DNA of 38,617 bases from Streptomyces geranii (GCF_002954775.1 NZ_PJME01000073.1:1-38617); one strand, 5' to 3'; shown: positions 16,815 to 26,800, counted from the stretch's first letter. A program made the numbers and translations. The notes: generated by a model not told the origin, from the sequence alone.

Positions 16815-17762
16815 CTACTCCGCCGCCGCGATCAGCTCACGGCACTTCTTCACGTCCTCGGCGATCTGCACCAGCAGCGCGTCCAGCGAGTCGAACCTGG
16901 CCTGGCCCCGCACGAACGCCAGGAAGTCGACGGCGACATGCAGGCCGTACAGATCGAGGCCGACGCGGTCGATGGCGTACGCCTCCACCGTCCGTTCCGT
17001 GCCGTCGAACTGCGGGTTCGTGCCGACGGAGATCGCGGCCGGCATCACCTCGCCGTCCGCGTGCAGCCAGCCCGCGTAGACACCGTCGGCCGGGATCGCG
17101 GTGTGGGGCAGCGTCTCGACGTTGGCGGTGGGGAAGCCCATTTCGCGGCCCCGCTGCGCGCCCCGGACGACGACGCCCTCGACACGGTGCGGGCGGCCGA
17201 GAATCTCTCGCGCGCCCCCGACGTCGCCCTCGCCGACCAGCCGACGCGTCAGCGTGGACGAGAACGGCTCGCCGCCGCCCGCCTCCCCCGACACATACAG
17301 GTCGACGACCTCGACCTCGAAGTCGTACGTCCGGCCGAGTTCGGTCAGGAACTGGACATTGCCGGCCGCCTTGTGACCGAAACGGAAGTTCGGGCCCTCG
17401 ACGACCGCACGCGCGTGCAGTTTGTCGACCAGGACCTTGACCACGAAGTCGGCCGGGGAGAGCTTCGAGAACTCCTTGGTGAAGGGGAGGATCAGGACCG
17501 CGTCGACGCCCAGCTCGGCCATCAGTTCGGCGCGGCGGTGGTGCGGGGCCAGCAGCGGCGGGTGGCTGCCGGGGCGCACGACCTCGCTGGGGTGCGGGTC
17601 GAACGTGACGACGACCGAGGGAACGCCCAGCTCACGGGCGCGCTCCACGGCATGCCTGATGATCAGCTGGTGTCCGCGGTGGACCCCGTCGTAGGAACCG
17701 ATGGTGACGACGCCGCGTCCCCAGTCCTCGGGGATGTCCTCCAAGCCACGCCAGCGCTGCAC
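16815..17762 (-). CDS. ribF: Bifunctional riboflavin kinase / FAD synthetase
   Basis: RibF phosphorylates riboflavin to FMN and adenylates it to FAD. The 315-residue protein has the nucleotidyltransferase motif GSYDGVHRGHQ (22-32) in the N-terminal half, with VTFDPHP. The flavokinase half contains MGFPTANV (near 207-214) and VGTNPQF. The start is a GTG at 17762. truB lies about 4 kb away with one large gene between; truB-ribF is a common pair. Products FMN and FAD feed several proteins in this window (ThyX, ApbE and the NuoF-like protein), but that link is biochemical and not a sign of co-regulation. Confidence 0.95.
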   Translation of the reverse strand: MQRWRGLEDIPEDWGRGVVTIGSYDGVHRGHQLIIRHAVERARELGVPSVVVTFDPHPSEVVRPGSHPPLLAPHHRRAELMAELGVDAVLILPFTKEFSKLSPADFVVKVLVDKLHARAVVEGPNFRFGHKAAGNVQFLTELGRTYDFEVEVVDLYVSGEAGGGEPFSSTLTRRLVGEGDVGGAREILGRPHRVEGVVVRGAQRGREMGFPTANVETLPHTAIPADGVYAGWLHADGEVMPAAISVGTNPQFDGTERTVEAYAIDRVGLDLYGLHVAVDFLAFVRGQARFDSLDALLVQIAEDVKKCRELIAAAE

Positions 17763-17950
17763 TGTGACCGCTCCTCGTCGAACCCGTGTCCGTGTCTGCC
17801 TCTTACGCAGGCCTTCTCGTACAGGCCTCCCAACGCAGGTCTAAGGGTGCCATGCCGGAAGCGCCCGGCTCGCATCGGCATGGAGGCTGTGACGGGGCGC
17901 ACGTGACAAGGCCGGGTCGACGACCGTCGGCCGCCGGCCGTGAGCGCGCG

Positions 17951-20900
17951 CTACGCGGGGACCCGGACCCCCGCCAGGCTCTCGATCATGCGGCGTGTGC
18001 TGGGGCCGACCACGACGGCCCACTCCCCGGGAGTGTCGGCCAGCCAGCCCGCCGCCCGCACCGCGAACCCGGGCACCCGCCTGCTCACCTCGACCAGACA
18101 GCAGTCGAACCGCGTCGCACCCTCCGGTGTGCGCACGAGCATCAGTCCGCAGCGGTGCACGAGGCCCCGAGTGCGCTCCGCACCGTGCCGGGCCGCGGCC
18201 TCCGCGGTGGCGCGGAGCAGCGCGTCCAGCACGGTGGGGTCGTGCTCCCGGGACAGCAGGGCTTCGAGGAGTTCGTGACGGAGGGGACGGGAGACCGGGG
18301 TCCCGGGCGCCGCCAGCACGGTCGCGAGCGCGGCGCGCACCGGCGCAGGGCCCTCGTCGAGGAGGCCTGTGACCAGCGGAAGGAGTACGGGCCTGACGGT
18401 CGGTCCGTGGTCGAGGCGCCGGTCGACGTACGCGGCCAGCTGCCCGGCGGTCTCCGGGCGTCGCTCCATCACCTCCCGTACGAGGACGGCGACCCGGCGG
18501 GCGAGCGCCGGGGTCGTGACGTCGGCGAGGGTGCGCAGCGCGTCGTCCGGCTCCGGCCCGAGGAGCCGGGCCCGGAACGCGTCCAGGACCGGTTCCGGGT
18601 GGGTCGTGAGGGCGGGGACCAGGGCGCTCGGCGGGAGGTGCGGGTCGGCGGCCGTGAAGTGCCGTAGCGCCTGCGGGAGATGACGGTCGCGGGTGCGCGG
18701 ATCACCGACGAGGAGCGCGAGCGCGCCGCCGTGCAGCGTGCAGTCGCCGGGACGGGCGAGCAGGGTGAGGGCCGCGTAGCGCAGGAGGTCGCGGTCGGCC
18801 TCGGTGCGCGCATGAGGTGCGACACGCGTGCCGTACGCCACCGCCGCGACCCGCCGGGCCGGCCGCTCGTCGTGCGCCCACCGGTCCACGGCCCGGCAGA
18901 GCGCGGACGGCTCCTCCTCGGCGAGCACGGCGAGGAGTTCGTCCGCACGCCGGTGCGCACTGTCAACGAGCGCCTCGGTCAGGTCGTCCAGGGCCCGGTG
19001 CCGGTGCGTGTGCAGCAGCGCCTGCGCGGCGGTCGCCACGGTCGCGTCCGGCGTCGCGGGCAGCGGGCGGTCGTCGTCGAACCAGTGGGCGAGGAGGGGT
19101 TGTACGGCGGTGGGGTCAGCGGCGAGCAGCTGGGCGACGGCGTCCAGATAGCGCGGCTGATCGGAACGCGGCTGGTCAGAGCGGGCCGGAGGAGCGTCGA
19201 CCACGACGAGTCGGCGGAGGAGGTCGACGCGGGTGGCCTCGGGGAGGCGGAGGGCCGTCCAGAAGGCCGGGCCCAGCTCCGGGGGGACCGGCTGGTCGCG
19301 TCGGTGGCGGGACACGATGCGGTCGGCGAGGAGGCGTAGGACGTGGGTGTACGGGGTCGCGTCGGGGACTTGGCGGAGTACGTCGGTGAGGAGGTGGGTC
19401 GCCCACCAGGTGGCGGAGGCGGACGCGGTGACACCGTCGGTTGCGGTCACAGTGGCTGACGGCGACGGTTGAGGTTGCGGGGCGATCGCCCGCGCCAAGT
19501 CCCGCAGGCGGTGCGCCAGTTCGGGGGCGCCCTGCTGGCGGGCCAGGAGGAGCAGGGACTGCACGACCGGGCCGATGCGGTGGTGCGGTACGGGGACGAG
19601 GGCGCCGTTCCTGTCGTCGTCCGGGCGGCGGCGGTGGACCAGGGCGTGCAGCGCCTCGTCCAGGTCCAGGTGCGTGCCCTGGATCCAGTCGGCGAGTTCC
19701 TCGTGGGCGAAGCGGTAGCCCGTACCGGCGGGCACGAGGAGGCCCTCGGTGAGGACGGCCGACGCCCAGCCCGTGCCGCCGCCCAGGCGGGCCGGTGCGG
19801 GGCCCCAGGGGAACACGGACTCGAACGACGCGCGGTCCAGCTCGCCCTGGCCCGGGCCCAGGCTGCGGCGGGCCGCCTCGTGGACCTGGCCGGAGACCTT
19901 GGCCGCGAGGCGGCGTACGGGGGTGCCTCGCAGGCCGTTCTCGGCGGCGAGGCGGACTGCGATGCGGAGGCACATGAGGTCCAGGTAGGCGGTGAAGACG
20001 TCGTGGCGGTCCAGCTGGGGGGTTTCGGGGGCGTCAGGGAGGGTGGAGACGGAGGGGAGCGCTGCGCGGATCTCGGCGAGGAGGCGGAGGGTGAGGGGGT
20101 GGCGGGCGTCCTGGGGGGTGAGGGTGGTTGGGGGGATGGCGTAGCGGGCCTGGGCTTGGTGGGCTTCGGCTTCGGTGAGGTCGCTTACGTGGAGGTGGGG
20201 GTGGGGTGACCGTAGGTTTTTTTCGCCCCCGCCGCCCCTACCCGTTCCCATCCCTTCTGGGGGCTGCGCCCCCAGACCCCCCTTGTCGCGCTCAACGCGC
20301 TCGTCCTCAAACGCCGGACCGGCTGGAGGTGTTGTCCCCGTCTGTTCCCAGTACTCCGGCCTGCAAGCCACCACCAGGCGGGCCTGCGCCCCCCGCAGCC
20401 ACCTCTCCGTCGCCCGCGTCCACTCCTTCGCCCGGTGGGCCAGCAGCGGGGGCATCTCCTCGGGGCTGTCCAGGAGGAGCAGGAGGGGGCGGTCGGTCCT
20501 GTGGGCCAGGGCTGCCAGGCGTTCCGGGGTGATGTCGCCCAGGTCGGCGCCGTACGTGCCCGACGCGGCGACGATGCGGGCCGCCCGCTCCAGTGCGCGG
20601 CGGGCCGCGTCCGCCACCGACGTGTCCTCGTCGCGCAGGTCGGCGCCGCGCAGCCACAGGGTGGGCGCCGGTTCCGGGTCGCGGTGGCGGCGGGCCGCCA
20701 GGGCCGCCAGTTCCGTCGTACGGCCGGTGCCGGGGGCGCCGACCAGGCCGAGGACGGCGGACGGGCTGTCGCGTACGGTGGTGAACTCCTTCAGCTGCCT
20801 TGCCAGTTCCGTCCGTTCCACCGGCTCTACCGTGCCCGCCTCCAAGCCCTCCAGGCCCTCCAGGCCGCCCGAGGCGCGGCCCACGAAGCCCGACAGGGCG

Positions 20901-21712
20901 CCCGGCGGGCCGTCCGAGCCCACCGAGGTGGCCGTCAGTTCGAGGACGCCCGCGAGGTTGAGGTCGGCGCCGTACGCGGGGACCGTCGCCGCGTTGCGGG
21001 CGAGGAGGTCGGCGAGGGGGGCGTCCGTGTCCCGCCCGGTACGCAGGCTCAGCGCGAAGCCGGGTGCGCGGTGGCCGGGCGGTTCCGGTGACGTGTCCGT
21101 GGGCCGGGGCAGGAGCGCCGTGCCCAGTACGCCCAGCACCGCTCCCGTCGTACGGTCGAGGACCGGTCCCCCGGCCGCGCCGCCGCCGAGGCGCAGCGCG
21201 TCGCTGCCCGCCGTGCCGATCGCCAGTTCCAGGGCGTCGGGGAGGAGGTGGAAGCGGTCCGTGGCCGTGTAGGTCACGTCGGTCGTGCCGAGTACGCGTG
21301 CCTCGCGCCAGCCGCCCGCCGCGATCCGGACGTAGGTGCCGGTCGCCACCCGGTCGCGTACCGAGACGGGGAGCGGGTCCACGCCCAGGCCCTCCGTGCG
21401 GACGAGAGCCAGGCCCAGGGTCGGGAGCGGGGTCACCGCGTCCGCCGCCGACACCACGCACGTACGGTTCGCGGGGCCGTGCAGGACGAGTCGGGCCAGG
21501 CCGTCGACCGCCTCGTGGCTGGTGATCAGGGTGCCGTGGTGGTCGGCCACGAAGCCCGTGCCGCGTGGGCGTCCGGCCAGGTCGCACACCCGCACGAGCG
21601 ACGCGTCGGCGGCCTCTACCGCTGTCTCGGCCGCTGTCCCGTCCTCCCGCGTCCCGGGCGCGTCGGCCGACGGCCGACGGCCGCCCCCGGCGCGCGGGCC
21701 CCGTCCCGCCAT
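17951..21712 (-). CDS. Large trypsin-fold / STAND-like NTPase protein (catalytic residues altered)
   Basis: The protein has 1253 residues. Residues about 35-260 resemble a trypsin-like domain. The His is present (ITSHEAV, H66), but the Asp position holds Gly (LGLALVR, G100) and the Ser of G-x-S-G-G-P is Ala (G-A-A-G-G-P, A180). Residues about 300-460 look like a STAND/AAA NTPase: Walker A GAPGTGRTT has Arg (331) in place of Lys, and Walker B is LLLLLD (D415). Residues 466-501 are encoded by an inserted interspersed repeat. The remaining 750 residues are Leu/Ala/Arg-rich, probably helical repeats. The ATG start is at 21712. The gene lies between ribF and truB. I recall a large gene at this place in S. 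coelicolor, so it may be a conserved lineage protein. Function unknown. Confidence 0.85.
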   Translation of the reverse strand: MAGRGPRAGGGRRPSADAPGTREDGTAAETAVEAADASLVRVCDLAGRPRGTGFVADHHGTLITSHEAVDGLARLVLHGPANRTCVVSAADAVTPLPTLGLALVRTEGLGVDPLPVSVRDRVATGTYVRIAAGGWREARVLGTTDVTYTATDRFHLLPDALELAIGTAGSDALRLGGGAAGGPVLDRTTGAVLGVLGTALLPRPTDTSPEPPGHRAPGFALSLRTGRDTDAPLADLLARNAATVPAYGADLNLAGVLELTATSVGSDGPPGALSGFVGRASGGLEGLEGLEAGTVEPVERTELARQLKEFTTVRDSPSAVLGLVGAPGTGRTTELAALAARRHRDPEPAPTLWLRGADLRDEDTSVADAARRALERAARIVAASGTYGADLGDITPERLAALAHRTDRPLLLLLDSPEEMPPLLAHRAKEWTRATERWLRGAQARLVVACRPEYWEQTGTTPPAGPAFEDERVERDKGGLGAQPPEGMGTGRGGGGEKNLRSPHPHLHVSDLTEAEAHQAQARYAIPPTTLTPQDARHPLTLRLLAEIRAALPSVSTLPDAPETPQLDRHDVFTAYLDLMCLRIAVRLAAENGLRGTPVRRLAAKVSGQVHEAARRSLGPGQGELDRASFESVFPWGPAPARLGGGTGWASAVLTEGLLVPAGTGYRFAHEELADWIQGTHLDLDEALHALVHRRRPDDDRNGALVPVPHHRIGPVVQSLLLLARQQGAPELAHRLRDLARAIAPQPQPSPSATVTATDGVTASASATWWATHLLTDVLRQVPDATPYTHVLRLLADRIVSRHRRDQPVPPELGPAFWTALRLPEATRVDLLRRLVVVDAPPARSDQPRSDQPRYLDAVAQLLAADPTAVQPLLAHWFDDDRPLPATPDATVATAAQALLHTHRHRALDDLTEALVDSAHRRADELLAVLAEEEPSALCRAVDRWAHDERPARRVAAVAYGTRVAPHARTEADRDLLRYAALTLLARPGDCTLHGGALALLVGDPRTRDRHLPQALRHFTAADPHLPPSALVPALTTHPEPVLDAFRARLLGPEPDDALRTLADVTTPALARRVAVLVREVMERRPETAGQLAAYVDRRLDHGPTVRPVLLPLVTGLLDEGPAPVRAALATVLAAPGTPVSRPLRHELLEALLSREHDPTVLDALLRATAEAAARHGAERTRGLVHRCGLMLVRTPEGATRFDCCLVEVSRRVPGFAVRAAGWLADTPGEWAVVVGPSTRRMIESLAGVRVPA
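20212..20332 (-). repeat. Streptomyces interspersed palindromic repeat inside a coding region
   Basis: The element contains a perfect CTGGGGG/CCCCCAG hairpin (20257-20275), a CGTCCTCAAACGCCGGACCG block (20301-20320) and a CGCCCCCGCCGCCCC tail. All three recur at 38369-38444 and/or 23781-23816, which are non-coding. Here the frame stays open through it, adding about 35 residues (FEDERVERDKGGLG and so on) between the NTPase core and the next helical part. Confidence 0.85.
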
Positions 21713-21911
21713 CGTCGTCCTCCCCGCCGTTCACGCGTGCCTGCGTACGCACGCGTCTGCTTTCGACGGTAGGCATCCGGTGATCAGCACGACAGAGCGT
21801 GCGGCGAACGCGCCCCCTTCCGCCCCCTCGGTTCACTCCGAGCGCCTGCCCGGACGGGTGAATGAACCGCGAGGGATGGATACACCCTTGGGTGGGGGAA
21901 CCGAGGGGGAA

Positions 21912-21955
21912 CCGTGGAGCGGCGGGAACGTGTCCCCGTGATCGCCGCTCCACGG
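21912..21955 (-). terminator. hairpin downstream of truB
   Basis: CCGTGGAGCGGCG (21912-21924) has its exact complement at 21943-21955 around an 18-nt loop. It begins 10 bp past the truB stop and probably ends the rbfA-truB transcript. The rest of the 252-bp gap to the STAND gene start holds no gene. Confidence 0.75.
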
Positions 21956-21964
21956 CGCGGACCG

Positions 21965-22873
21965 TCAGACGAAGACCGCGAGGCTCTTCGCCTTGCCCTT
22001 CTCCTCCTCCACCAGGGCGAGGAACCGCCCGGCGGGGTCGAAGACGGCCACCGCGCCGGCGCCCGTGTACTCCTCGGGCATCTCCAGCCGTACGCCGTTC
22101 GTGAGCAGCTTCGCCCGCCTCTCGTCGACGTTCCAGCGCGGGAAGGCGGCGGTGGCGGCCTCGGCGACCGGCATGACCGTCAGCTCCTGCTGCAACTGGT
22201 CGAGCGTCCGGGCCGCGTCCAGCTTGTACGGGCCTACGCGCGTCCGGCGCAGCGCGGTGAGGTGGCCGCCGACGCCGAGGTCGGCGCCCAGGTCCCGGGC
22301 GAGCGCGCGGATGTACGTACCGGAGGAGCACACCACCGACACGACCAGGTCGAGTACGGGGGTGCCGTCGGCGGCGACGGCGTCGCGGACGTCGTACACC
22401 GCGAAGGAGGAGACGGTGACCGGGCGGGCCGGGATCTCGAACTCCTCGCCCTCACGGGCCCGTTTGTAGGAGCGCACGCCGTTGATCTTGATGGCGCTGA
22501 CCTTGGACGGCACCTGCATGATGCGGCCGGTCAGCTTGGCGACGCCGGCGTCGATGGCCTCGCGGGTGATCCCGGAGGCGTCGGCGGCGGAGGTGAGGTC
22601 CCCCTCGGCGTCGTCGGTGAGCGTGTTCTGGCCGAGGCGGACGGTGCCCAGATACTCCTTCTCGGTCAGCGCGAGGTGGCCGAGGAGCTTGGTCGCGCGC
22701 TCGACCCCGAGGACGAGCACGCCCGTGGCCATGGGGTCGAGGGTGCCGGCGTGTCCGACACGGCGGGTCCTGGCGATCCCGCGCATCTTGGCGACCACGT
22801 CGTGCGAGGTGAAGCCCGACGGCTTGTCGACGATGACAAGCCCGTCGGGCGTCCTGGTGTTCTGCTGCGTCAT
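21965..22873 (-). CDS. truB: tRNA pseudouridine(55) synthase
   Basis: TruB makes pseudouridine 55 in the T-loop of tRNAs. The 302-residue protein has the catalytic motif GHAGTLDPMATG (40-51, D46), KPSGFTSHDVV near the start, RSYKRAREG, and CSSGTYIRALARDLG. The ATG at 22873 overlaps the rbfA stop by four bases (ATGA), so the two are translationally coupled. Length and domains are normal. Confidence 0.96.
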   Translation of the reverse strand: MTQQNTRTPDGLVIVDKPSGFTSHDVVAKMRGIARTRRVGHAGTLDPMATGVLVLGVERATKLLGHLALTEKEYLGTVRLGQNTLTDDAEGDLTSAADASGITREAIDAGVAKLTGRIMQVPSKVSAIKINGVRSYKRAREGEEFEIPARPVTVSSFAVYDVRDAVAADGTPVLDLVVSVVCSSGTYIRALARDLGADLGVGGHLTALRRTRVGPYKLDAARTLDQLQQELTVMPVAEAATAAFPRWNVDERRAKLLTNGVRLEMPEEYTGAGAVAVFDPAGRFLALVEEEKGKAKSLAVFV

Positions 22874-23316
22874 TCGGCGGTGTCGTCCTCGTCGTCGTCC
22901 GGCTTCTTGTACGGGTCCGCGTCACCGGCGAACGCGGCGCCCGCGGACGCCTGGCGCACCTGTGCGTCGGAGGCGCGGGCCTTGTCGAGGAGGTCCTCGA
23001 TCTTCTTGGAGGTGTCGGGGAGCGCGTCCGCGACGAAGGTCAGGGACGGCGTGAACTTCACGCCCGCGGCCTGGCCCACGGCGGAGCGCAGGACGCCCTT
23101 GGCGCTCTCCAGTCCGGCGGCGGCTGCCGCCCGCTCCTCCTCGCCCCCGTACACCGTGTAGAAGACGGTCGCCTCCCGGAGGTCCCCGGTGACCCGGGTG
23201 TCCGTGATGGTGACGTGGGTGCCGAGGCGCGGGTCCTTGATCCCGCGCTGGAGCTTCTGGGCCACCACCTCTCGGATGAGGTCAGCCAACCTCTTCGCCC
23301 GCGCGTTGTCGGCCAC
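22870..23316 (-). CDS. rbfA: 30S ribosome-binding factor A
   Basis: RbfA is a KH-fold factor for late 30S maturation and 16S 5'-end processing. The 148-residue protein has ARAKRLADLIREVVAQKLQ, IKDPRLGTHVTITDTRVT and LRSAVGQ with the helical RbfA pattern, plus an acidic C-terminal tail (KKPDDDEDD) common in actinobacteria. The start is a GTG at 23316 with GGGAGA upstream. It is followed with overlap by truB and preceded by the DUF503 gene after a 63-bp gap. This is the usual infB-DUF503-rbfA-truB order. Confidence 0.95.
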   Translation of the reverse strand: MADNARAKRLADLIREVVAQKLQRGIKDPRLGTHVTITDTRVTGDLREATVFYTVYGGEEERAAAAAGLESAKGVLRSAVGQAAGVKFTPSLTFVADALPDTSKKIEDLLDKARASDAQVRQASAGAAFAGDADPYKKPDDDEDDTAE

Positions 23317-23379
23317 TGGTCCGTCTCCCGTTCTTTCTGTTCCACGTTCTGCGTTCTTGCAGGTCGTTCGATTGTTGAG

Positions 23380-23673
23380 CTAGTCGTCGTCGCCGTGCAG
23401 GCGTCGTCGTACGGACAGCAGCTCCACCTCGGGGTGACCGGCGACGAGTCGTTCGCACCGGTCCAGTACGTCGGTGATGTGGCCGGTGTCCCCGGCCACC
23501 ACCGCCAGGCCGATGCCTGCTCTGCGGTGCAGGTCCAGGTGTTCGACCTCGGCCGCGCTGACCGCGAACTTGCGCTGGAGTTCGGCGACGATCGGGCGGA
23601 CGACGGAGCGCTTCTCCTTCAGCGAGCGTACGTCGCCGAGCAGGAGGTCGAAGGACAGAGTCCCCACGTACAT
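23380..23673 (-). CDS. DUF503 family protein (YlxP-like)
   Basis: This 97-residue protein begins MYVGTLSFDLLLGDVRSLKEKRS, the signature of the DUF503/YlxP family found between infB and rbfA in many Gram-positives. YlxP-like proteins are thought to act in ribosome biogenesis near RbfA; the exact role is unclear. The ATG at 23673 gives the family start, and no strong Shine-Dalgarno site is visible. The frame stays open upstream, but that part lies in repeat-like DNA and is not conserved. The gene is 209 bp from infB, with a hairpin between. Confidence 0.9.
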   Translation of the reverse strand: MYVGTLSFDLLLGDVRSLKEKRSVVRPIVAELQRKFAVSAAEVEHLDLHRRAGIGLAVVAGDTGHITDVLDRCERLVAGHPEVELLSVRRRLHGDDD

Positions 23674-23780
23674 GTGTGTATCCGGATGACCCGCCGGTGC
23701 GGGATCGACGGCCCCGCCGACGGTGTGGACGGGGACATCAAGAACGGTACAGCGTACGGGCCGGTGGCTCGACGGGATTG

Positions 23781-23816
23781 TTCTCGCCCCCGCCGCCCCT
23801 GCCCGTTCCCGTCCCA
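23781..23816 (-). repeat. partial copy of the interspersed repeat
   Basis: TTCTCGCCCCCGCCGCCCCT followed by GCCCGTTCCCGTCCC matches the end of the element at 20212-20332 almost base for base. The central hairpin and the CGTCCTCAAACGCC block are missing. It lies in the infB-DUF503 gap. Confidence 0.75.
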
Positions 23817-23833
23817 AGGGGCTGGAAACGCCA

Positions 23834-23859
23834 GCCGGCGGGGACAGGTCCCCGCCGGC
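23834..23859 (-). terminator. strong hairpin downstream of infB
   Basis: GCCGGCGGGGAC (23834-23845) pairs perfectly with GTCCCCGCCGGC (23848-23859), leaving only two unpaired bases on paper. It begins 24 bp after the infB stop. It probably ends the nusA-infB transcript or is a processing site. Confidence 0.8.
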
Positions 23860-23882
23860 CGACTGCACGCACTACCTACCGC

Positions 23883-26800
23883 TTAGCCGCGCGGCTTCTC
23901 CCGCATCTCGTACGTCGCGATGACGTCGTCGACCTTGATGTCGTTGAAGTTGCCGAGGTTGATACCGCCCTCGAACCCTTCGCGGATCTCGGTGACGTCG
24001 TCCTTGAAGCGACGCAGACCGGAGATGGTGAGGCTCTCCGCGATGACCTTGCCATCGCGCAGCAACCGCGCCTTGGTGTTGCGCTTGACCTCGCCGGAGC
24101 GGACCAGCACACCGGCGATGTTGCCCAGCTTGGACGAGCGGAAGACCTCGCGGATCTCCGCCGTACCCAGCTCGACCTCTTCGTACTCCGGCTTGAGCAT
24201 GCCCTTGAGGGCCGCCTCGATCTCCTCGATGGCCTGGTAGATCACCGAGTAGTACCGGACGTCGACGCCCTCGCGCTCCGCCATCTGCGCCGCGCGGCCC
24301 GCAGCGCGGACGTTGAAGCCGATGACGATCGCGTCGGAGCCGGTCGCCAGGTCGATGTCCGACTCGGTGACCGCACCCACGCCGCGGTGCAGGACGCGGA
24401 TGTCGACCTCTTCGCCGACGTCGAGCTGGAGCAGCGAGGACTCGAGAGCCTCCACCGAACCGGACGCGTCGCCCTTGATGATGAGGTTGAGTTCCTGCAC
24501 CAGACCGGCCTTGAGCGCCTCGTCCAGGTTCTCCAGGGAGAACCGGACGCCACGCCGGGCGAAGTTGGCGTTGCGCTCGCGCGCCGCCCGCTTCTCGGCG
24601 ATCTGACGGGCCGTACGGTCCTCGTCGACGACGAGGAAGTTGTCGCCGGCGCCGGGGACGTTGGTGAGACCCAGGACCAGGACGGGGGTCGACGGACCCG
24701 CTTCCTCGACGTTGTTGCCGTTGTCGTCGAGCATCGCCCGGACTCGGCCGTACGCGTCGCCGACCACCATGGTGTCGCCGATGCGCAGCGTGCCGCGCTG
24801 GACCAGGACCGTCGAGACGGCACCTCGGCCACGGTCGAGGTGGGACTCGATCGCGATGCCCTGCGCGTCCTGCTCCGGGTTGGCCCGCAGGTCGAGCGAG
24901 GCGTCCGCGGTGAGGACCACGGCCTCCAGGAGGGCCTCGATGTTGAGGCCCTGCTTGGCGGAGATGTCGACGAACATCGTGTCGCCGCCGTACTCCTCGG
25001 CCACCAGACCGAACTCGGTCAGCTGACCGCGGACCTTGGTCGGGTCCGCGCCCTCGACGTCGATCTTGTTGACCGCGACCACGATCGGCACGTCGGCCGC
25101 CTTGGCGTGGTTCAGCGCCTCGATCGTCTGGGGCATCACACCGTCGTTGGCCGCCACCACGAGGATCGCGATGTCGGTCGACTTGGCACCACGGGCACGC
25201 ATGGCGGTGAACGCCTCGTGACCCGGGGTGTCGATGAAGGTGATGCGACGCTCTTCGCCGTTGACCTCGGTCGCGACCTGGTACGCACCGATGTGCTGCG
25301 TGATACCGCCGGCCTCGCCCGCGACGACGTTCGTCTTGCGGATGGTGTCGAGGAGGCGGGTCTTGCCGTGGTCGACGTGACCCATGACGGTCACGACCGG
25401 CGGACGGACCACGAGGTCGTCCTCGTCGCCCTCGTCCTCGCCGAACTCGATGTCGAAGGACTCGAGCAGCTCGCGGTCCTCCTCCTCGGGGCTGACGATC
25501 TCCAGGACGAAGTTCATCTCGTCCGCGAGGAGCTTCAGCGTCTCGTCGGAGACGGACTGCGTGGCAGTGACCATCTCGCCGAGGTTCATCATCACGCCGA
25601 CGAGCGACGCCGGGTTGGCGCCGATCTTCTCGGCGAAGTCGGTGAGGGACGCACCACGCGACAGGCGGACGGACTGTCCGTTGCCGCGCGGCAGCATCAC
25701 GCCGCCGACCGACGGGGCCTGCATGGCCTCGTACTCCTGGCGCCTCTGCCGCTTCGACTTGCGGCCACGACGCGCGGGACCACCGGGACGGCCGAAGGCG
25801 CCCTGCGTGCCACCACGGCCACCCGGACCACCGGGACGGCCACCGAAGCCGGGACGACCGCCGCCACCGCCACCGGGACCACCGGGACGACCGGCGAAAC
25901 CGCCGCCGCCGCCACCGCCGGGACCGGCCGGACGACCGGCGAAGCCGCCACCGCCGCCACCGGGACGACCGGCGAAGCCGCCGCCGCCTCCGGGACGACC
26001 GCCGCCGCCACCGCCGGGACCACCCGGACGACCGCCACCGGCACCCGGACCGCGGCCACCGGGGCCACCGCCGGGACGCGGGGTACCCGCAGCGGGACGC
26101 TGCGGCATCATGCCGGGGTTGGGACGGTTACCGCCGGGGCCGCCGCCGGGACGCGGAGCGCCACCGGGACCACCCTGCGGACGGGGCATGCCGCCCGGGC
26201 TCGGACGACCGCCACCCGCACCCTGCGGACGGGGAGCACCCTGACCGCCGCCCGCACCCTGGGGACGCGGAGCACCGGAACCGGGGGCGCCACCGGGGCC
26301 ACCCTGGCCGCCGGGACGCGGGGCGCCCTGCGGACGGGGCGCCTGGGGACGCGCCATGCCGGTGGAACCACCGGACGTGAAGGGGTTGTTGCCCGGACGC
26401 GGACCGGACGGACGGGCGCCGCCGGGACGCGGAGCGCCCTGGCCACCCGGACGCGGGGCGCCCGGACGCTCGCCACGGCTCTGGCCGCGGTCCTGACCAC
26501 CCTGGCCACGGTCCTGACCGGGACCCGAGGGACGGGCGCCGGCGGGACGCGGGGCGCCGGGACGGGCGCCGGTGCTGGGACGCGGCGCCTGCGCGGCGGC
26601 CGGAGTGACCGGCGCCGACGGCGGAGCCGTGAACTCCGGCGTGGTGGGCGCCGCGGGGGCCGGCTTCGGCGCGGGCTTGGGGCCCGGCGTCGGACGTGAA
26701 CCCTGCGGGGCCGGCGTCACCGGGGTGACCGGCGCGCTCGGCGCGGCGGGCGCCGCGGGGCGCTCGGCCACGGCGGGCTTGGGAGCCGGCGGCCTCGGGG

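Noticed and set aside
17951..21712. Active trypsin-like protease or Avs-type defence protein
   Set aside because: The catalytic Asp and Ser are replaced and the gene lies in a housekeeping cluster, with no other defence genes nearby.
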